64,000 nt of DNA from the NCBI GenBank assembly GCA_030418115.1, contig JAUHQD010000007.1:124001-188000 (forward strand), in the 5' to 3' direction. The position numbers and the translations under genes are program-made. This stretch comes from Alteromonadaceae bacterium BrNp21-10. Its GTDB lineage: Bacteria; Pseudomonadota; Gammaproteobacteria; Enterobacterales; Alteromonadaceae. Shown here in pieces: positions 56,901 to 64,000 of the stretch. Positions within the stretch are counted from its first letter, which is position 1. Every line of letters begins with the position of its first letter. Under the pieces are notes generated by a model. It saw only the letters and a program-made list of their open reading frames with translations, was not told the DNA's origin and did not search any database.

Positions 56901-58459
56901 AATTTGAACAACAACAACGTTTGCAGCAGTTGAAAGACGAACTACAAGACGTTGAAAAGCGTACCAATGAAGAACAACAGCGTATTGCCCAAAGTAGTCA
57001 GCAATGGCAAGAACAGCAGCAGGCCTTGCAACAGGAGTTAGAAGCGAAGCAGCAACAATTGCAGGAAACCCAGCAAATTCTCAACGAATCTAAGCAGCAG
57101 ACGGAAGAAGAAAAAGCCGAGAAGGCCAGACAAACAGAAAAATTTGAGCAACTTAAAAATGAATTGGCAGAAGTGGAGCGTCGTACTGCACAGAAACAAC
57201 AAGAGATGTCTCAGTCTGATCAGCAACGTCAACAGCAACAACAGGCTTTACAACAAGAGTTAGAAGCCAAGCAGCAACAATTGTTACAAACCCAGCAAAA
57301 ACTGGATGAAACCCAACGCCAGTCAGACGCTGATAGAGCAGAACGTGAACAACAGCAGCAAAAACTGGAACTACTCAAAGTAGAATTGTCTGGAGTTGAA
57401 CAACGTTCGCAAATTCAGCAAGAAATGATGCAAGGTAGTGACGAGCAGTGGCGTCAGAATCATGAAGAAATTGAGGCGCAGAAGAAACAATTGCAACAGG
57501 CATTAATTGAAGCCGAAAATCAAAATGCTGCAATGCAACAACAATTGCAGGGTAGCTTAGTGGAACTACAAAAAGCCGAGAATCAGGTATCCGAAACCCA
57601 AACCGGTGAGCAAAAGCTACAACAAGAACTGGAATTGGCACGTAAGCAAGCTGAAGAATTACAGGAGTTATTGTTGCAGCGTGAGCAGCAAGAATCGAAA
57701 TTACAGAACCAGTTGAATGAGCAACAAAAAACATTATTGGAAAGTGAGAGCAATATATCCGCTCTCGAAGGTCAGCAAAAACAACTCACTGAACAATTAC
57801 ATGCGGTGCAACAAGAGTATTCCCATACCAAGCAAGACTTAAGTACTCAGGACAGTAATCAATCCGAATTAGCCGAACAGCTAAAACGTCTTGAGTCGGA
57901 ATTAAAAGACAACCAGCAACAACTCGATAGTAAAGAACAAGCCTTACAGGACGCACAAAAACAATTACAAACCAGTCAGCAGCAAATAGAGCAGCAAGAA
58001 AAAGCCCTTGTAGATGCCCACAAGGAAGAGTTACAACAAGCTAAAATCGCCGCTGAAAAGGCACCGCCAGCGGAGAAAAAACCAATACCAGATTTTGCCA
58101 CATTAGACATGCCACAAGATCCAGAAGTGTGGTTTGCGTTGTTACCTTATCTGCAAAACAATCCCAGCTCAGCCCCCTTGCCGGTGGAATTAAACGCCTT
58201 AATGGATGAATTAGAGCAAGCGACGCAAATTACCGATGAAGCGGTGCAAGCGGAAGACGCGGGTAAAATATTGGTTAACTCAAGAAAACTGGTCAAAATC
58301 GCCACCAAAATCGCCTCTGAACCCTTGACTGACTTAAGCACTCAGCTAGAAGCGGCGGTTAAGCAAGGGCAGGTGGACAGCATCTCCATCTTCTGGCCAA
58401 ACATGAAAAAATCTCTACTTATCACATTGCGGGTAATTTATTCCCATTTGCAGGGCTAA
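53936..58459 (+). CDS. Giant membrane protein with PAS domains, long coiled coil and HPt-like tail
   Basis: A 1507-residue protein. A signal-like first segment (about 10-30) and a membrane helix (about 43-65) lead to PAS-like domains at about 82-185, 325-440, 455-560 and 570-685 (NYGIIHLDKNGQILYTN, NAMYYLDQQGNLADCN, MAVAVIDKDDHIIQAN, MPMAVFTDEGFNQLNP), with a weaker one around 200-320. Residues about 690-1370 are a Gln/Glu-rich coiled coil with three tandem 74-residue repeats. The last 130 residues look like an HPt four-helix domain (PQDPEVWFALLPYLQNN ... LVKIATKIASEPLTDLSTQLEAAV), but the phospho-His position of HxxKG is not apparent. No kinase or cyclase domain is present. Possibly a sensor-scaffold; function unknown. 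Confidence 0.85.
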   Translation: MKFVQGFGQHIKTLMSLLTLSLFSSRCFAVGDILAEQSAETLSIVAIAVVSIILVFIIVMLVMRASVKKHRNLYQQRSQQLTETQSLIDTANYGIIHLDKNGQILYTNRAAGLMLGKKPQQLQQQAFSEVVDLQPLEKLTHAINTFGHGIQQSYVEAGKRHVLFNVNPDKNDNTDTAMIITLMDVSDFQRRSDEQQAKISLQQQLLEQNKLGQVFINIADKQVEVNSVFAQMLQQSVDETNGPLEQLHKSVCSEDWQIWQNALEQGKQGQPFELRCRFATQAGDVLTQIYGFVSQQDEDGKAQALHLTVQPCQEIHSLQQQNGAQQHIMRGLLSANPNAMYYLDQQGNLADCNGSFEMLFGTNLLSIQGQNINQLDFIPDAIRQMHTVDELMLASMGGGMYKEIELKVNDSETKLLRVRLQSYKNAEGKSAGLIGIFEDVTVQKHIEQQLQQTEQRFTDMLDLAPMAVAVIDKDDHIIQANHALTDRLGLTAKEMKKGSFYELFTDPKQSGKAAKLLHQTGRVREFAAILQGNSKDLCPSELHIDVFDKEQQTYLCWIADISNQQFHQDKFESLLQHSSMPMAVFTDEGFNQLNPAACEFFDIEDEDDLFGLFPYSEQLNGNADAQETLQQKIKQVKRDGKALSLVWQHKHKEQFLPCQATYVPMYKGKELDSILCVWMDMRAINQAAEERMQAVNLQQAAERTAAEKQQLLESSQDQLANKVKSLSETENRLQEAQQDLSQKQSKISDLQQAHQNVTDNLQQLQQDYAKSRSLLEDSQQSNAELEEQLQQSSVKVGALEKQRSQIADALQNSEQQYQRSQEQLAESEETSERLQQEQLQQQQELSEFVAQIDSLKQSIQQKDQQILQVSDHIEGLQAQLLSSGQAGEKLREQLVNQRKASEKAELQRRELELACNKAQSELSGKAQHIEHLQLEMDKFEQMSNQQKGDMEQQQKLLQQELEAKQQQLQETTKTLDETKRQAEADKQVKFEQQQRLQQLKDELQDVEKRTNEEQQRIAQSSQQWQEQQQALQQELEAKQQQLQETQQILNESKQQTEEEKAEKARQTEKFEQLKNELAEVERRTAQKQQEMSQSDQQRQQQQQALQQELEAKQQQLLQTQQKLDETQRQSDADRAEREQQQQKLELLKVELSGVEQRSQIQQEMMQGSDEQWRQNHEEIEAQKKQLQQALIEAENQNAAMQQQLQGSLVELQKAENQVSETQTGEQKLQQELELARKQAEELQELLLQREQQESKLQNQLNEQQKTLLESESNISALEGQQKQLTEQLHAVQQEYSHTKQDLSTQDSNQSELAEQLKRLESELKDNQQQLDSKEQALQDAQKQLQTSQQQIEQQEKALVDAHKEELQQAKIAAEKAPPAEKKPIPDFATLDMPQDPEVWFALLPYLQNNPSSAPLPVELNALMDELEQATQITDEAVQAEDAGKILVNSRKLVKIATKIASEPLTDLSTQLEAAVKQGQVDSISIFWPNMKKSLLITLRVIYSHLQG
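56807..57472 (+). repeat. Three tandem 222-base coding repeats
   Basis: Units start at 56807, 57029 and 57251, exactly 222 bases (74 codons) apart, each beginning with codons for QQELEAKQQQL. A diverged fourth unit starts near 57461. The repeats lie in the coiled-coil part of the 1507-residue protein. Confidence 0.85.
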
Positions 58460-58570
58460 ATGGCCCTTTAGCCGCTGTAAACCGGCGTTTTTTCATGATA
58501 TCTTGCGCAGCTGTTTGTAATTTGACACTTTAGGTCAACACGCCTTCGCTGAATAGAGTCAGGATAATCG

Positions 58571-61168
58571 ATGATCAACACCACCGCTAAACTCAGAGCC
58601 GCCTTCTTAGACTTTTTTGCCGAGCGAGGTCACCAAAAAGTGTCCAGTAGTTCACTTGTGCCTACCGATGATCCCACATTGCTATTCACCAATGCCGGTA
58701 TGAATCAGTTTAAAGATGTGTTTCTTGGTGCTGAAAAGCGAGCTTATACCAAAGCGACCTCGTCGCAGCGTTGTGTGCGTGCCGGTGGTAAGCATAATGA
58801 TTTAGAGAATGTCGGTTATACCGCACGTCATCATACGTTTTTTGAAATGCTGGGTAATTTCAGCTTTGGTGACTATTTCAAAACCGAAGCCATTAAATAT
58901 GCGTGGGAATTTCTGACGGTTAACCTCGGCTTACCTGCCGAAAAATTATTGGTCACTGTATATTCCGAAGATGATGAAGCTTTTGATATCTGGGCCAAAG
59001 AAATTGGTGTACCTGAAGATAAAATTATTCGTATCAGCACTTCTGATAACTTCTGGTCAATGGGCGACACCGGACCTTGTGGACCTTGTTCAGAAATTTT
59101 TTATGATCACGGTGAACATATTTGGGGTGGGCCTCCTGGCTCGCCAGAAGAAGACGGTGACCGTTTCATCGAAATCTGGAATCTGGTATTCATGCAGTTC
59201 AATCGGCAAGCAGATGGCACCATGGAGCCTTTGCCTAAGCCTTCAATAGATACCGGTATGGGCTTAGAGCGTATTGCCGCCATTTTGCAAAATGTGCACA
59301 GCAATTATGAAATAGATTTGTTCCAACAATTAATTAAAGATGCCGCCACTATTGTGGGGACGGATGACTTACAAAACAAATCCCTGCGAGTGATTGCCGA
59401 CCATATCCGTTCTTGTGGCTTTTTGATTTGTGATGGTGTGATGCCGTCTAATGAAGGCCGCGGTTATGTGCTACGTCGTATTATTCGCCGCGCGGTGCGT
59501 CACGGTTACCAATTGGGTGCCGATGATATTTTCTTCTACAAATTATTTTCCTCCTTGGTGACGCAAATGGGTGAGGCTTATCCAGAATTAGCCGAGCATC
59601 AAGCAACGGTTGAAAAAGTCTTAAGGGTTGAGGAAGAGCAATTTTCACGCACGCTAGAGCGCGGTATGGCGTTATTGAATGAAGCCATCGAAGCTTTGGA
59701 AGGTGATACCTTACCTGGTGAAACTGTATTTAAACTTTATGATACATACGGTTTCCCTGCTGATCTGACCAACGATGTTGCTCGTGAGAAAAATATTAAA
59801 ATTGATGAAGCCGGTTTTGAAGCGGCAATGCAACAGCAGCGCAAACGCGCCCAGCAAGCCAGTAGTTTTGGTGCCGAATATAATGCCAGTATCAAATCTG
59901 AACAGGTGTCTACTTTTAGCGGCTATGATCGCGAACAAGATAATGCACGCATTGTTGAATTATTCCTTGAAGGTCAGTCGGTTCAATCAGTGCCTGCCGG
60001 TAGTGATGCGATTGTAGTACTCGACAACACCCCATTCTATGCCGAATCCGGTGGTCAAGTTGGTGACAGCGGACGATTAGTGGTTGCTGATGGTGAGTTT
60101 GTTGTGGCCGATACCTTAAAGCTCGGTAATGCCATTGCTCATCACGGTAACGCACAGGTGGCGATTAATGTTGGTGATACGGTGGATGCCCAAGTGGATC
60201 ACGCTCGTCGTCAGTCCATACGTTTAAATCATACGGCTACCCACTTATTACATGCTGCGTTGAAGCTGATTTTAGGTGACCACGTGAATCAGAAAGGTTC
60301 ATTGGTGGACGCAGAGCGTTTACGTTTTGACTTCTCGCATTTTGAAGCCATCAGCAAAGAGCAACTTGCGAGTATTGAACAACGGGTGAATGATGAAATC
60401 CGTCTTAACCATGTGTTAAATACACAGCTGATGGAATTAGAAGCCGCCAAAGAATCCGGTGCCCAAGCGTTATTTGGTGAAAAATACGATAGCGAAGTAC
60501 GGGTAATTTCTATGGGCGATTTCTCTGTAGAACTTTGTGGTGGTACCCATGTTAAACAAACTGGTGATATTGGTTTGCTGCGCATTATTACAGAAAGCGG
60601 TATCGCTTCTGGGGTAAGACGTATTGAAGCAGTTAGCGGCCAAGCTGCGTTGGCTTATAGCCAACAGCAAAGTGCTCAATTGAGCTCAGTGGCGGGTATG
60701 CTTAAATCCGATCACAGCCATTTGCAAGAACGGGTTGTACAAGTAATCGAGCAAACTAAATCTCTTGAAAAAGAAATTGAGCAATTAAAGCAAAAAATGG
60801 CTCAGCAAGCCGGATCTGACATCGTTAAGCAGGCCATTGAAATAAATGGTGTTAAAGTCCTGTCTGCTAATTTAGAGGGGGTTGAAGCTAAATCCTTGCG
60901 TGATATGGTGGACGACCTGAAGAATAAATTAGGCAGCGGCATTGTTGTATTAGGTGTTGCCGATGGCGATAAAGTCAGTTTGATCGCCGGAGTGACCAAA
61001 GATTTAATCGGCAAAGTAAAAGCCGGTGAATTGGTTAATTTTGTTGCCCAACAGGTGGGCGGTAAAGGCGGTGGACGACCTGATATGGCTCAAGCCGGTG
61101 GTACACAGCCTCAAAATTTGGAAACCGCAATTACCTCTGTGTCGACATGGTTGCAAGATAAGCTATAA
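58571..61168 (+). CDS. alaS: Alanyl-tRNA synthetase
   Basis: An 865-residue synthetase that charges tRNA-Ala and edits mischarged Ser and Gly. Catalytic domain: [58 protein letters not shown] and [12 protein letters not shown]. The editing domain has H554-X3-H558 ([11 protein letters not shown]) and C656 in CGGTH as zinc ligands. The C-terminal oligomerisation part ends [14 protein letters not shown]. Length is close to E. coli's (876). The order alaS, csrA, tRNA-Ser, tRNA-Arg is the usual gammaproteobacterial arrangement. Confidence 0.97.
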   Translation: MINTTAKLRAAFLDFFAERGHQKVSSSSLVPTDDPTLLFTNAGMNQFKDVFLGAEKRAYTKATSSQRCVRAGGKHNDLENVGYTARHHTFFEMLGNFSFGDYFKTEAIKYAWEFLTVNLGLPAEKLLVTVYSEDDEAFDIWAKEIGVPEDKIIRISTSDNFWSMGDTGPCGPCSEIFYDHGEHIWGGPPGSPEEDGDRFIEIWNLVFMQFNRQADGTMEPLPKPSIDTGMGLERIAAILQNVHSNYEIDLFQQLIKDAATIVGTDDLQNKSLRVIADHIRSCGFLICDGVMPSNEGRGYVLRRIIRRAVRHGYQLGADDIFFYKLFSSLVTQMGEAYPELAEHQATVEKVLRVEEEQFSRTLERGMALLNEAIEALEGDTLPGETVFKLYDTYGFPADLTNDVAREKNIKIDEAGFEAAMQQQRKRAQQASSFGAEYNASIKSEQVSTFSGYDREQDNARIVELFLEGQSVQSVPAGSDAIVVLDNTPFYAESGGQVGDSGRLVVADGEFVVADTLKLGNAIAHHGNAQVAINVGDTVDAQVDHARRQSIRLNHTATHLLHAALKLILGDHVNQKGSLVDAERLRFDFSHFEAISKEQLASIEQRVNDEIRLNHVLNTQLMELEAAKESGAQALFGEKYDSEVRVISMGDFSVELCGGTHVKQTGDIGLLRIITESGIASGVRRIEAVSGQAALAYSQQQSAQLSSVAGMLKSDHSHLQERVVQVIEQTKSLEKEIEQLKQKMAQQAGSDIVKQAIEINGVKVLSANLEGVEAKSLRDMVDDLKNKLGSGIVVLGVADGDKVSLIAGVTKDLIGKVKAGELVNFVAQQVGGKGGGRPDMAQAGGTQPQNLETAITSVSTWLQDKL

Positions 61169-61346
61169 TTAAAGAATTGGGAGCAAGCTCCTGAAAGTCG
61201 GCCTGTTTTTGCAGTGACATCAAAATCTTGGAAGCGCCGATAGCAATATTTTGGTTAAAGCTAAAATATAAGCTAAGTTTAAAGGGATTAACGCAAAATT
61301 GATTAATAAGCATTAATTTTGGAATTAATGAAACAGGAGTTTTTAA

Positions 61347-61568
61347 ATGCTAATTTTGACCCGTCGTGTTGGTGAAACTTTAATGGTTGGTGATGATGTA
61401 ACTGTCACTGTATTGGGCGTTAAAGGTAATCAGGTGCGTATTGGTGTGAATGCACCCAAAGAAGTATCGGTACATCGAGAAGAGATTTACATGCGGATCC
61501 AAGCTGAGAAAAACACTAAGCTTGCTGAGCATGAACAAGGGAATTATTCACCCGATGGTGACGAATAA
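61347..61568 (+). CDS. csrA: Carbon storage regulator CsrA
   Basis: A 73-residue RNA-binding dimer that binds GGA motifs in mRNA leaders and controls carbon flux, motility and biofilm. [24 protein letters not shown] at the start carries the RNA-contacting basic residues (split here only for reading: LTRRVGE), and [16 protein letters not shown] is the second conserved part. The acidic C-terminal tail is about 12 residues longer than in E. coli (61 residues). AGGAG precedes the ATG; its GGA could allow autoregulation. A terminator follows immediately. Confidence 0.97.
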   Translation: MLILTRRVGETLMVGDDVTVTVLGVKGNQVRIGVNAPKEVSVHREEIYMRIQAEKNTKLAEHEQGNYSPDGDE

Positions 61569-61570
61569 AT

Positions 61571-61598
61571 AAAAAGGCTGGTTTTCCAGCCTTTTTTT
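61571..61598 (+). terminator. Rho-independent terminator after csrA
   Basis: An 11-bp perfect stem (61571-61581 with 61586-61596) has a TTTT loop and a seven-base T-run. Confidence 0.92.
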
Positions 61599-61781
61599 GT
61601 GCCTATTGGCTTGTTGGATTTATCATTATTGATTATGCTGCCAAGGTCGGTGGGTAATTGAAATTTATCATATTTTAATCATCTATCTCGTCGATTGTTT
61701 AAATACCCAGCACCTAAGTGCTTGGCGTCAAAAAACGTTTGACTTCCGCACCTGAATCATTAAACTGCGGCTCCTCGAAAT

Positions 61782-61874
61782 GGAGAGATGGCCGAGCGGC
61801 TGAAGGCGCTCCCCTGCTAAGGGAGTATAGGGTTTATAGCCCTATCGAGGGTTCGAATCCCTCTCTCTCCGCCA
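61782..61874 (+). tRNA. tRNA-Ser (GCU)
   Basis: A 93-base class II tRNA with a paired acceptor stem (GGAGAGA with TCTCTCC), a long variable arm, T-loop GGTTCGAATCC and encoded CCA. The anticodon GCT is at 61816-61818 within CTGCTAA. Located after csrA as in many gammaproteobacteria. Confidence 0.96.
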
Positions 61875-61902
61875 TTCGATTGTTAGATTTTGAAAGTATT
61901 AT

Positions 61903-61979
61903 GCGCGTGTAGCTCAGCTGGATAGAGTACCTGGCTACGAACCAGGTGGTCGGAGGTTCGAATCCTTCCACGCGCACCA
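61903..61979 (+). tRNA. tRNA-Arg (ACG), copy 1
   Basis: A 77-base tRNA with acceptor GCGCGTG paired to CACGCGC, discriminator A and encoded CCA. The anticodon ACG (61937-61939) sits in CTACGAA; the first A is normally deaminated to inosine. Confidence 0.97.
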
Positions 61980-62151
61980 TTTCTAACACACATTGATTAC
62001 TATAATGATCAGTGTGTGAGGTGAGAACCTTTAAGGTTCAAAACGTTGAAAATTTTATTTTCAGCGGACAAAGTGAAAGTATTATTTCTATTCGCTTAAA
62101 ATGTATCAGTGATATAAAGTTAAGTTGATTCGGAAATAGTGACAAGATTGA

Positions 62152-62228
62152 GCGCGTGTAGCTCAGCTGGATAGAGTACCTGGCTACGAACCAGGTGGTC
62201 GGAGGTTCGAATCCTTCCACGCGCACCA
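62152..62228 (+). tRNA. tRNA-Arg (ACG), copy 2
   Basis: A 77-base sequence identical to copy 1, 249 bases downstream. Anticodon ACG at 62186-62188, encoded CCA. A terminator follows three bases later, closing the tRNA operon. Confidence 0.97.
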
Positions 62229-62230
62229 CA

Positions 62231-62268
62231 TACAAAAAAGCCTCGTCATAAATGACGGGGCTTTTTTG
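62231..62268 (+). terminator. Rho-independent terminator of the tRNA operon
   Basis: A long stem (about 62232-62249 with 62252-62269) contains one G-T pair, has a two-base loop, and is flanked by A6 and T6, so it can act in both directions. Confidence 0.9.
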
Positions 62269-62371
62269 TATGTGTGTGTTTGTATAAGTGGGTAGGGCTC
62301 AGAACGGTGAGCGTAGCGAGCGAGGGGTGACTATCATCATGGATGTGCGTGACTAATTTAAAGCACGAAGT

Positions 62372-62384
62372 AATCCTTCCACGC
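62372..62384 (+). repeat. tRNA-Arg 3'-end fragment
   Basis: AATCCTTCCACGC repeats 13 bases of the T-arm/acceptor region of the two tRNA-Arg genes, about 155 bases after copy 2. It may be a relic of a third tRNA copy or of an integration event. Confidence 0.5.
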
Positions 62385-62416
62385 AGTTTAGGTTAGTGTC
62401 TAGCTACCTAAACTGC
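62383..62416 (-). terminator. Hairpin after fumC, weak terminator candidate
   Basis: A perfect 11-bp inverted repeat (62383-62393 with 62406-62416) with a 12-base loop lies just past the fumC stop. It lacks a T-run on the minus strand. Confidence 0.4.
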
Positions 62417-62418
62417 AG

Positions 62419-63762
62419 TTAACGATGTCCAATTAGCGATTTTGGGTCTAGTGCTGCAATAAGTTCCGTTTCGTCAATATCGGTCATCTCTTTGGCAACA
62501 TCTAATACCGTTCTATTTTCTAAATAAGCTTTTTTCGCTATTTCTGCACTTTTGTCGTAACCAATCAGGTTATTTAATGCGGTCGCTAGCATTGGATTAC
62601 GTTCAACATTTTGCTGAATTCGCTCTTGGTTTATTTGCATATCAGCAATTATGTTGTCGGCCAGCGCTTTGCTGCAAGACGTCAGTAGTTGAATATTTTG
62701 CAGCAGATTATGAGCCACTAAGGGCAGCATTGTATTCAGTTGAAAGTTACCTGATTGCGCCGCGAGGGCGATAGTAGTGTCATTACCTATTACTTGAGTA
62801 CAAGCCATCAGCACTGCTTCGGGTATCACCGGGTTTACTTTGCCGGGCATAATGCTGCTGCCCTTTTGCCGTTCCGGAAGAGTGACTTCATTGAGGCCAT
62901 TTAAAGGGCCGCTACTCATCCAGCGTATGTCGTTGGTTATTTTACTGAGGCTAACAGCGTATGTTTTTAAAATGCCACTGACATGGGCTGCGGTATCTTG
63001 AGCGCTGATAGCTCGAAAATAGTTTTCTGCTGGTATAAACGTCAAAGCTGTTTGTTGGCTAAGTACTTTACATACAATGTTGGCAAATTGAGGTGGGCAG
63101 TTGATTCCGGTACCGACAGCTGTGCCGCCAATAGCTAGTTGTAGCAGACTGTCTAAGCTGTGTTGAAGTTGTACTTTCACAAAATCCACTTGTGCCCGCC
63201 AACCGCTAATCTCTTGAGCAAAGCTGATTGGCATGGCATCCATAAGGTGAGTTCTGCCGGTTTTGATGGAGTGATGATGCTTCGCGGCTTTTTCATCTAA
63301 AATAGTGATCAAATGGGATAATGCGGGTAATAGCTCTTCGGTAATCAATTTAGCCGCACTAACATGGATGCATGAAGGAATGATGTCGTTTGAACTCTGA
63401 CTTTTGTTAACATCGTCATTTGGGTGAACCGAAATATTGCCCAAACTTTTGAGGTTAACTAGAGCACTGATGACTTCGTTAGCATTCATATTAGTGCTGG
63501 TACCAGAGCCTGTTTGATAAATATCTATTGGAAATTGCTGATCATGCAGACCTTGTGCTACTTCCTCTGCTGCTTGTTGAATAGCGCCTGCTTTGTCGTC
63601 ATCCAATAATCCTAATTCGGCGTTAGCTGCTGCACAGGCACTTTTTAATAGTCCTAAGGCGGATAAAAAAGGGCGAGGCATTTTTATGTCGCTAATATTG
63701 AAGTTTGTTAATGCCTTTTGGGTTTCGCTACCGTATAGCACATCCGTTGTTTGCTTTTGCAT
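62419..63762 (-). CDS. fumC: Class II fumarate hydratase
   Basis: A 447-residue iron-independent fumarase (fumarate to malate in the TCA cycle). The ATG at 63762 follows AAGG by eight bases and lies four bases after the stop of the upstream aconitase-family gene; a longer version overlaps that gene. Family blocks: YQTGSGTSTNMNANEV, HPNDDVNKSQSSND, KTGRTHLMDAMP (catalytic His), GGTAVGTGIN and the signature GSSIMPGKVNP with the mobile catalytic Ser. Aspartase and class II fumarase share the fold; the sequence reads as fumarase but an aspartate ammonia-lyase-like role is not fully excluded. Pairing with an aconitase gene fits the TCA cycle. Confidence 0.88.
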   Translation of the reverse strand: MQKQTTDVLYGSETQKALTNFNISDIKMPRPFLSALGLLKSACAAANAELGLLDDDKAGAIQQAAEEVAQGLHDQQFPIDIYQTGSGTSTNMNANEVISALVNLKSLGNISVHPNDDVNKSQSSNDIIPSCIHVSAAKLITEELLPALSHLITILDEKAAKHHHSIKTGRTHLMDAMPISFAQEISGWRAQVDFVKVQLQHSLDSLLQLAIGGTAVGTGINCPPQFANIVCKVLSQQTALTFIPAENYFRAISAQDTAAHVSGILKTYAVSLSKITNDIRWMSSGPLNGLNEVTLPERQKGSSIMPGKVNPVIPEAVLMACTQVIGNDTTIALAAQSGNFQLNTMLPLVAHNLLQNIQLLTSCSKALADNIIADMQINQERIQQNVERNPMLATALNNLIGYDKSAEIAKKAYLENRTVLDVAKEMTDIDETELIAALDPKSLIGHR

Positions 63763-63766
63763 ATCG

Positions 63767-64000
63767 TTAGCCTTGTTTTTTCGCCCATGGGATGATGCCA
63801 CCGGCGAGCAGAATCTCTCTTTGTCGTGCCGACAAACGGAGTTCTAGTGGGATAGTTTCTTCAGAGTCGAATATGGAAAGCGCTATCTCATCAGAATTGG
63901 CTATTGCGTTATGAATATTGTCTAAACCAATTTTAGTGTTGGTGCCGAGCTTTGTCTTGTCAGTTTTGCGCTTAAAAACCAAGGGTAATACACCAAAATT
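63767..64000 (-). CDS. Aconitase-family protein, 3' end only
   Basis: The open frame runs off the right edge; 77 C-terminal residues are visible. NFGVLPLVF at the edge and LSARQREILLAGGIIPWAKK near the end match the C-terminal swivel domain of monomeric bacterial aconitases (the roughly 650-residue type) rather than AcnB. Aconitase interconverts citrate and isocitrate. The stop codon lies four bases before the fumC start, so the two are an operon with coupled translation. Homoaconitase or isopropylmalate dehydratase are less likely alternatives. Confidence 0.8.
   Translation of the reverse strand, partial: NFGVLPLVFKRKTDKTKLGTNTKIGLDNIHNAIANSDEIALSIFDSEETIPLELRLSARQREILLAGGIIPWAKKQG

Noticed and set aside
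56803-57990. Possible CRISPR or microsatellite array because of CAA/CAG-rich repetition
   Set aside because: It is in-frame coding sequence for a Gln-rich coiled coil; no spacers or repeat palindromes.
61718-61912. A 64-codon open frame over the tRNA-Ser gene
   Set aside because: It is translated tRNA sequence and not a protein gene.
62281-62418. Integration site with a genomic island at the tRNA-Arg genes
   Set aside because: Only 13 bases of tRNA sequence recur and no integrase or phage gene is near; housekeeping fumC follows directly.

Overview
The window reads as chromosomal DNA of a marine-type gammaproteobacterium, most likely from the Alteromonadales. The support is gene content: alaS-csrA-tRNA-Ser-tRNA-Arg order, msrPQ, dbpA, a YghU-type glutathione transferase, a PutA without the DNA-binding domain, and several secreted glycosidases. 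The genus cannot be fixed from sequence alone. No rRNA, CRISPR array, prophage or complete insertion sequence is visible. Family names are recognised by eye from motifs and remembered family sequences; no database search was run.

Layout. 1-5.2 kb: an unrecognised three-gene operon on the minus strand (two paralogous polytopic membrane proteins that each end in a CX2C-X10-CX2C zinc ribbon, plus a Cys-rich soluble protein) and a divergent small membrane protein. 5.2-14.4 kb: RluA-type pseudouridine synthase, a Sel1-repeat secreted protein, and an exported carbohydrate set (GH2 beta-galactosidase-like enzyme, GH62-like arabinofuranosidase lipoprotein, secreted esterase) with yghU between. 14.5-18.6 kb: a solute-binding protein with a hybrid histidine kinase. 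18.8-26.8 kb: a six-gene minus-strand operon (D-threonine aldolase/D-serine dehydratase-like enzyme, RpiR regulator, N-acyl-D-amino-acid deacylase, RidA, sodium/solute symporter, GH20 hexosaminidase) that looks like a pathway for N-acylated D-amino acids and amino sugars. 27.4-33.4 kb: PutA and a PKD-repeat lipoprotein. 33.7-41.4 kb: cold-shock protein, YaiI, YebC/YeeN, ferrochelatase, diguanylate cyclase, secreted HNH nuclease, DbpA, CytR-like LacI regulator. 41.5-45.4 kb: Tat-exported dienelactone hydrolase, MsrP-MsrQ, a second hydrolase. 45.4-50.3 kb: methionine block with tandem MetJ boxes, metA and a methionine synthase divided into two genes. 50.3-64 kb: DUF938 methyltransferase, glutaryl-CoA dehydrogenase with a GNAT protein, recX without recA, a 1507-residue PAS/coiled-coil protein, alaS, csrA, three tRNAs, fumC and the 3' end of an aconitase gene.

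The best candidates for something undescribed are the paralogous zinc-ribbon membrane operon at the left edge and the giant PAS/coiled-coil protein with an apparently His-less HPt-like tail. Also notable are a roughly 90 bp dispersed palindromic repeat whose terminus supplies the ribosome binding site of yaiI, a MITE-like element between metA and metH, a hairpin that pairs with the ribosome binding site of the hydrolase gene at 44311, and a possible non-canonical start codon for msrQ.
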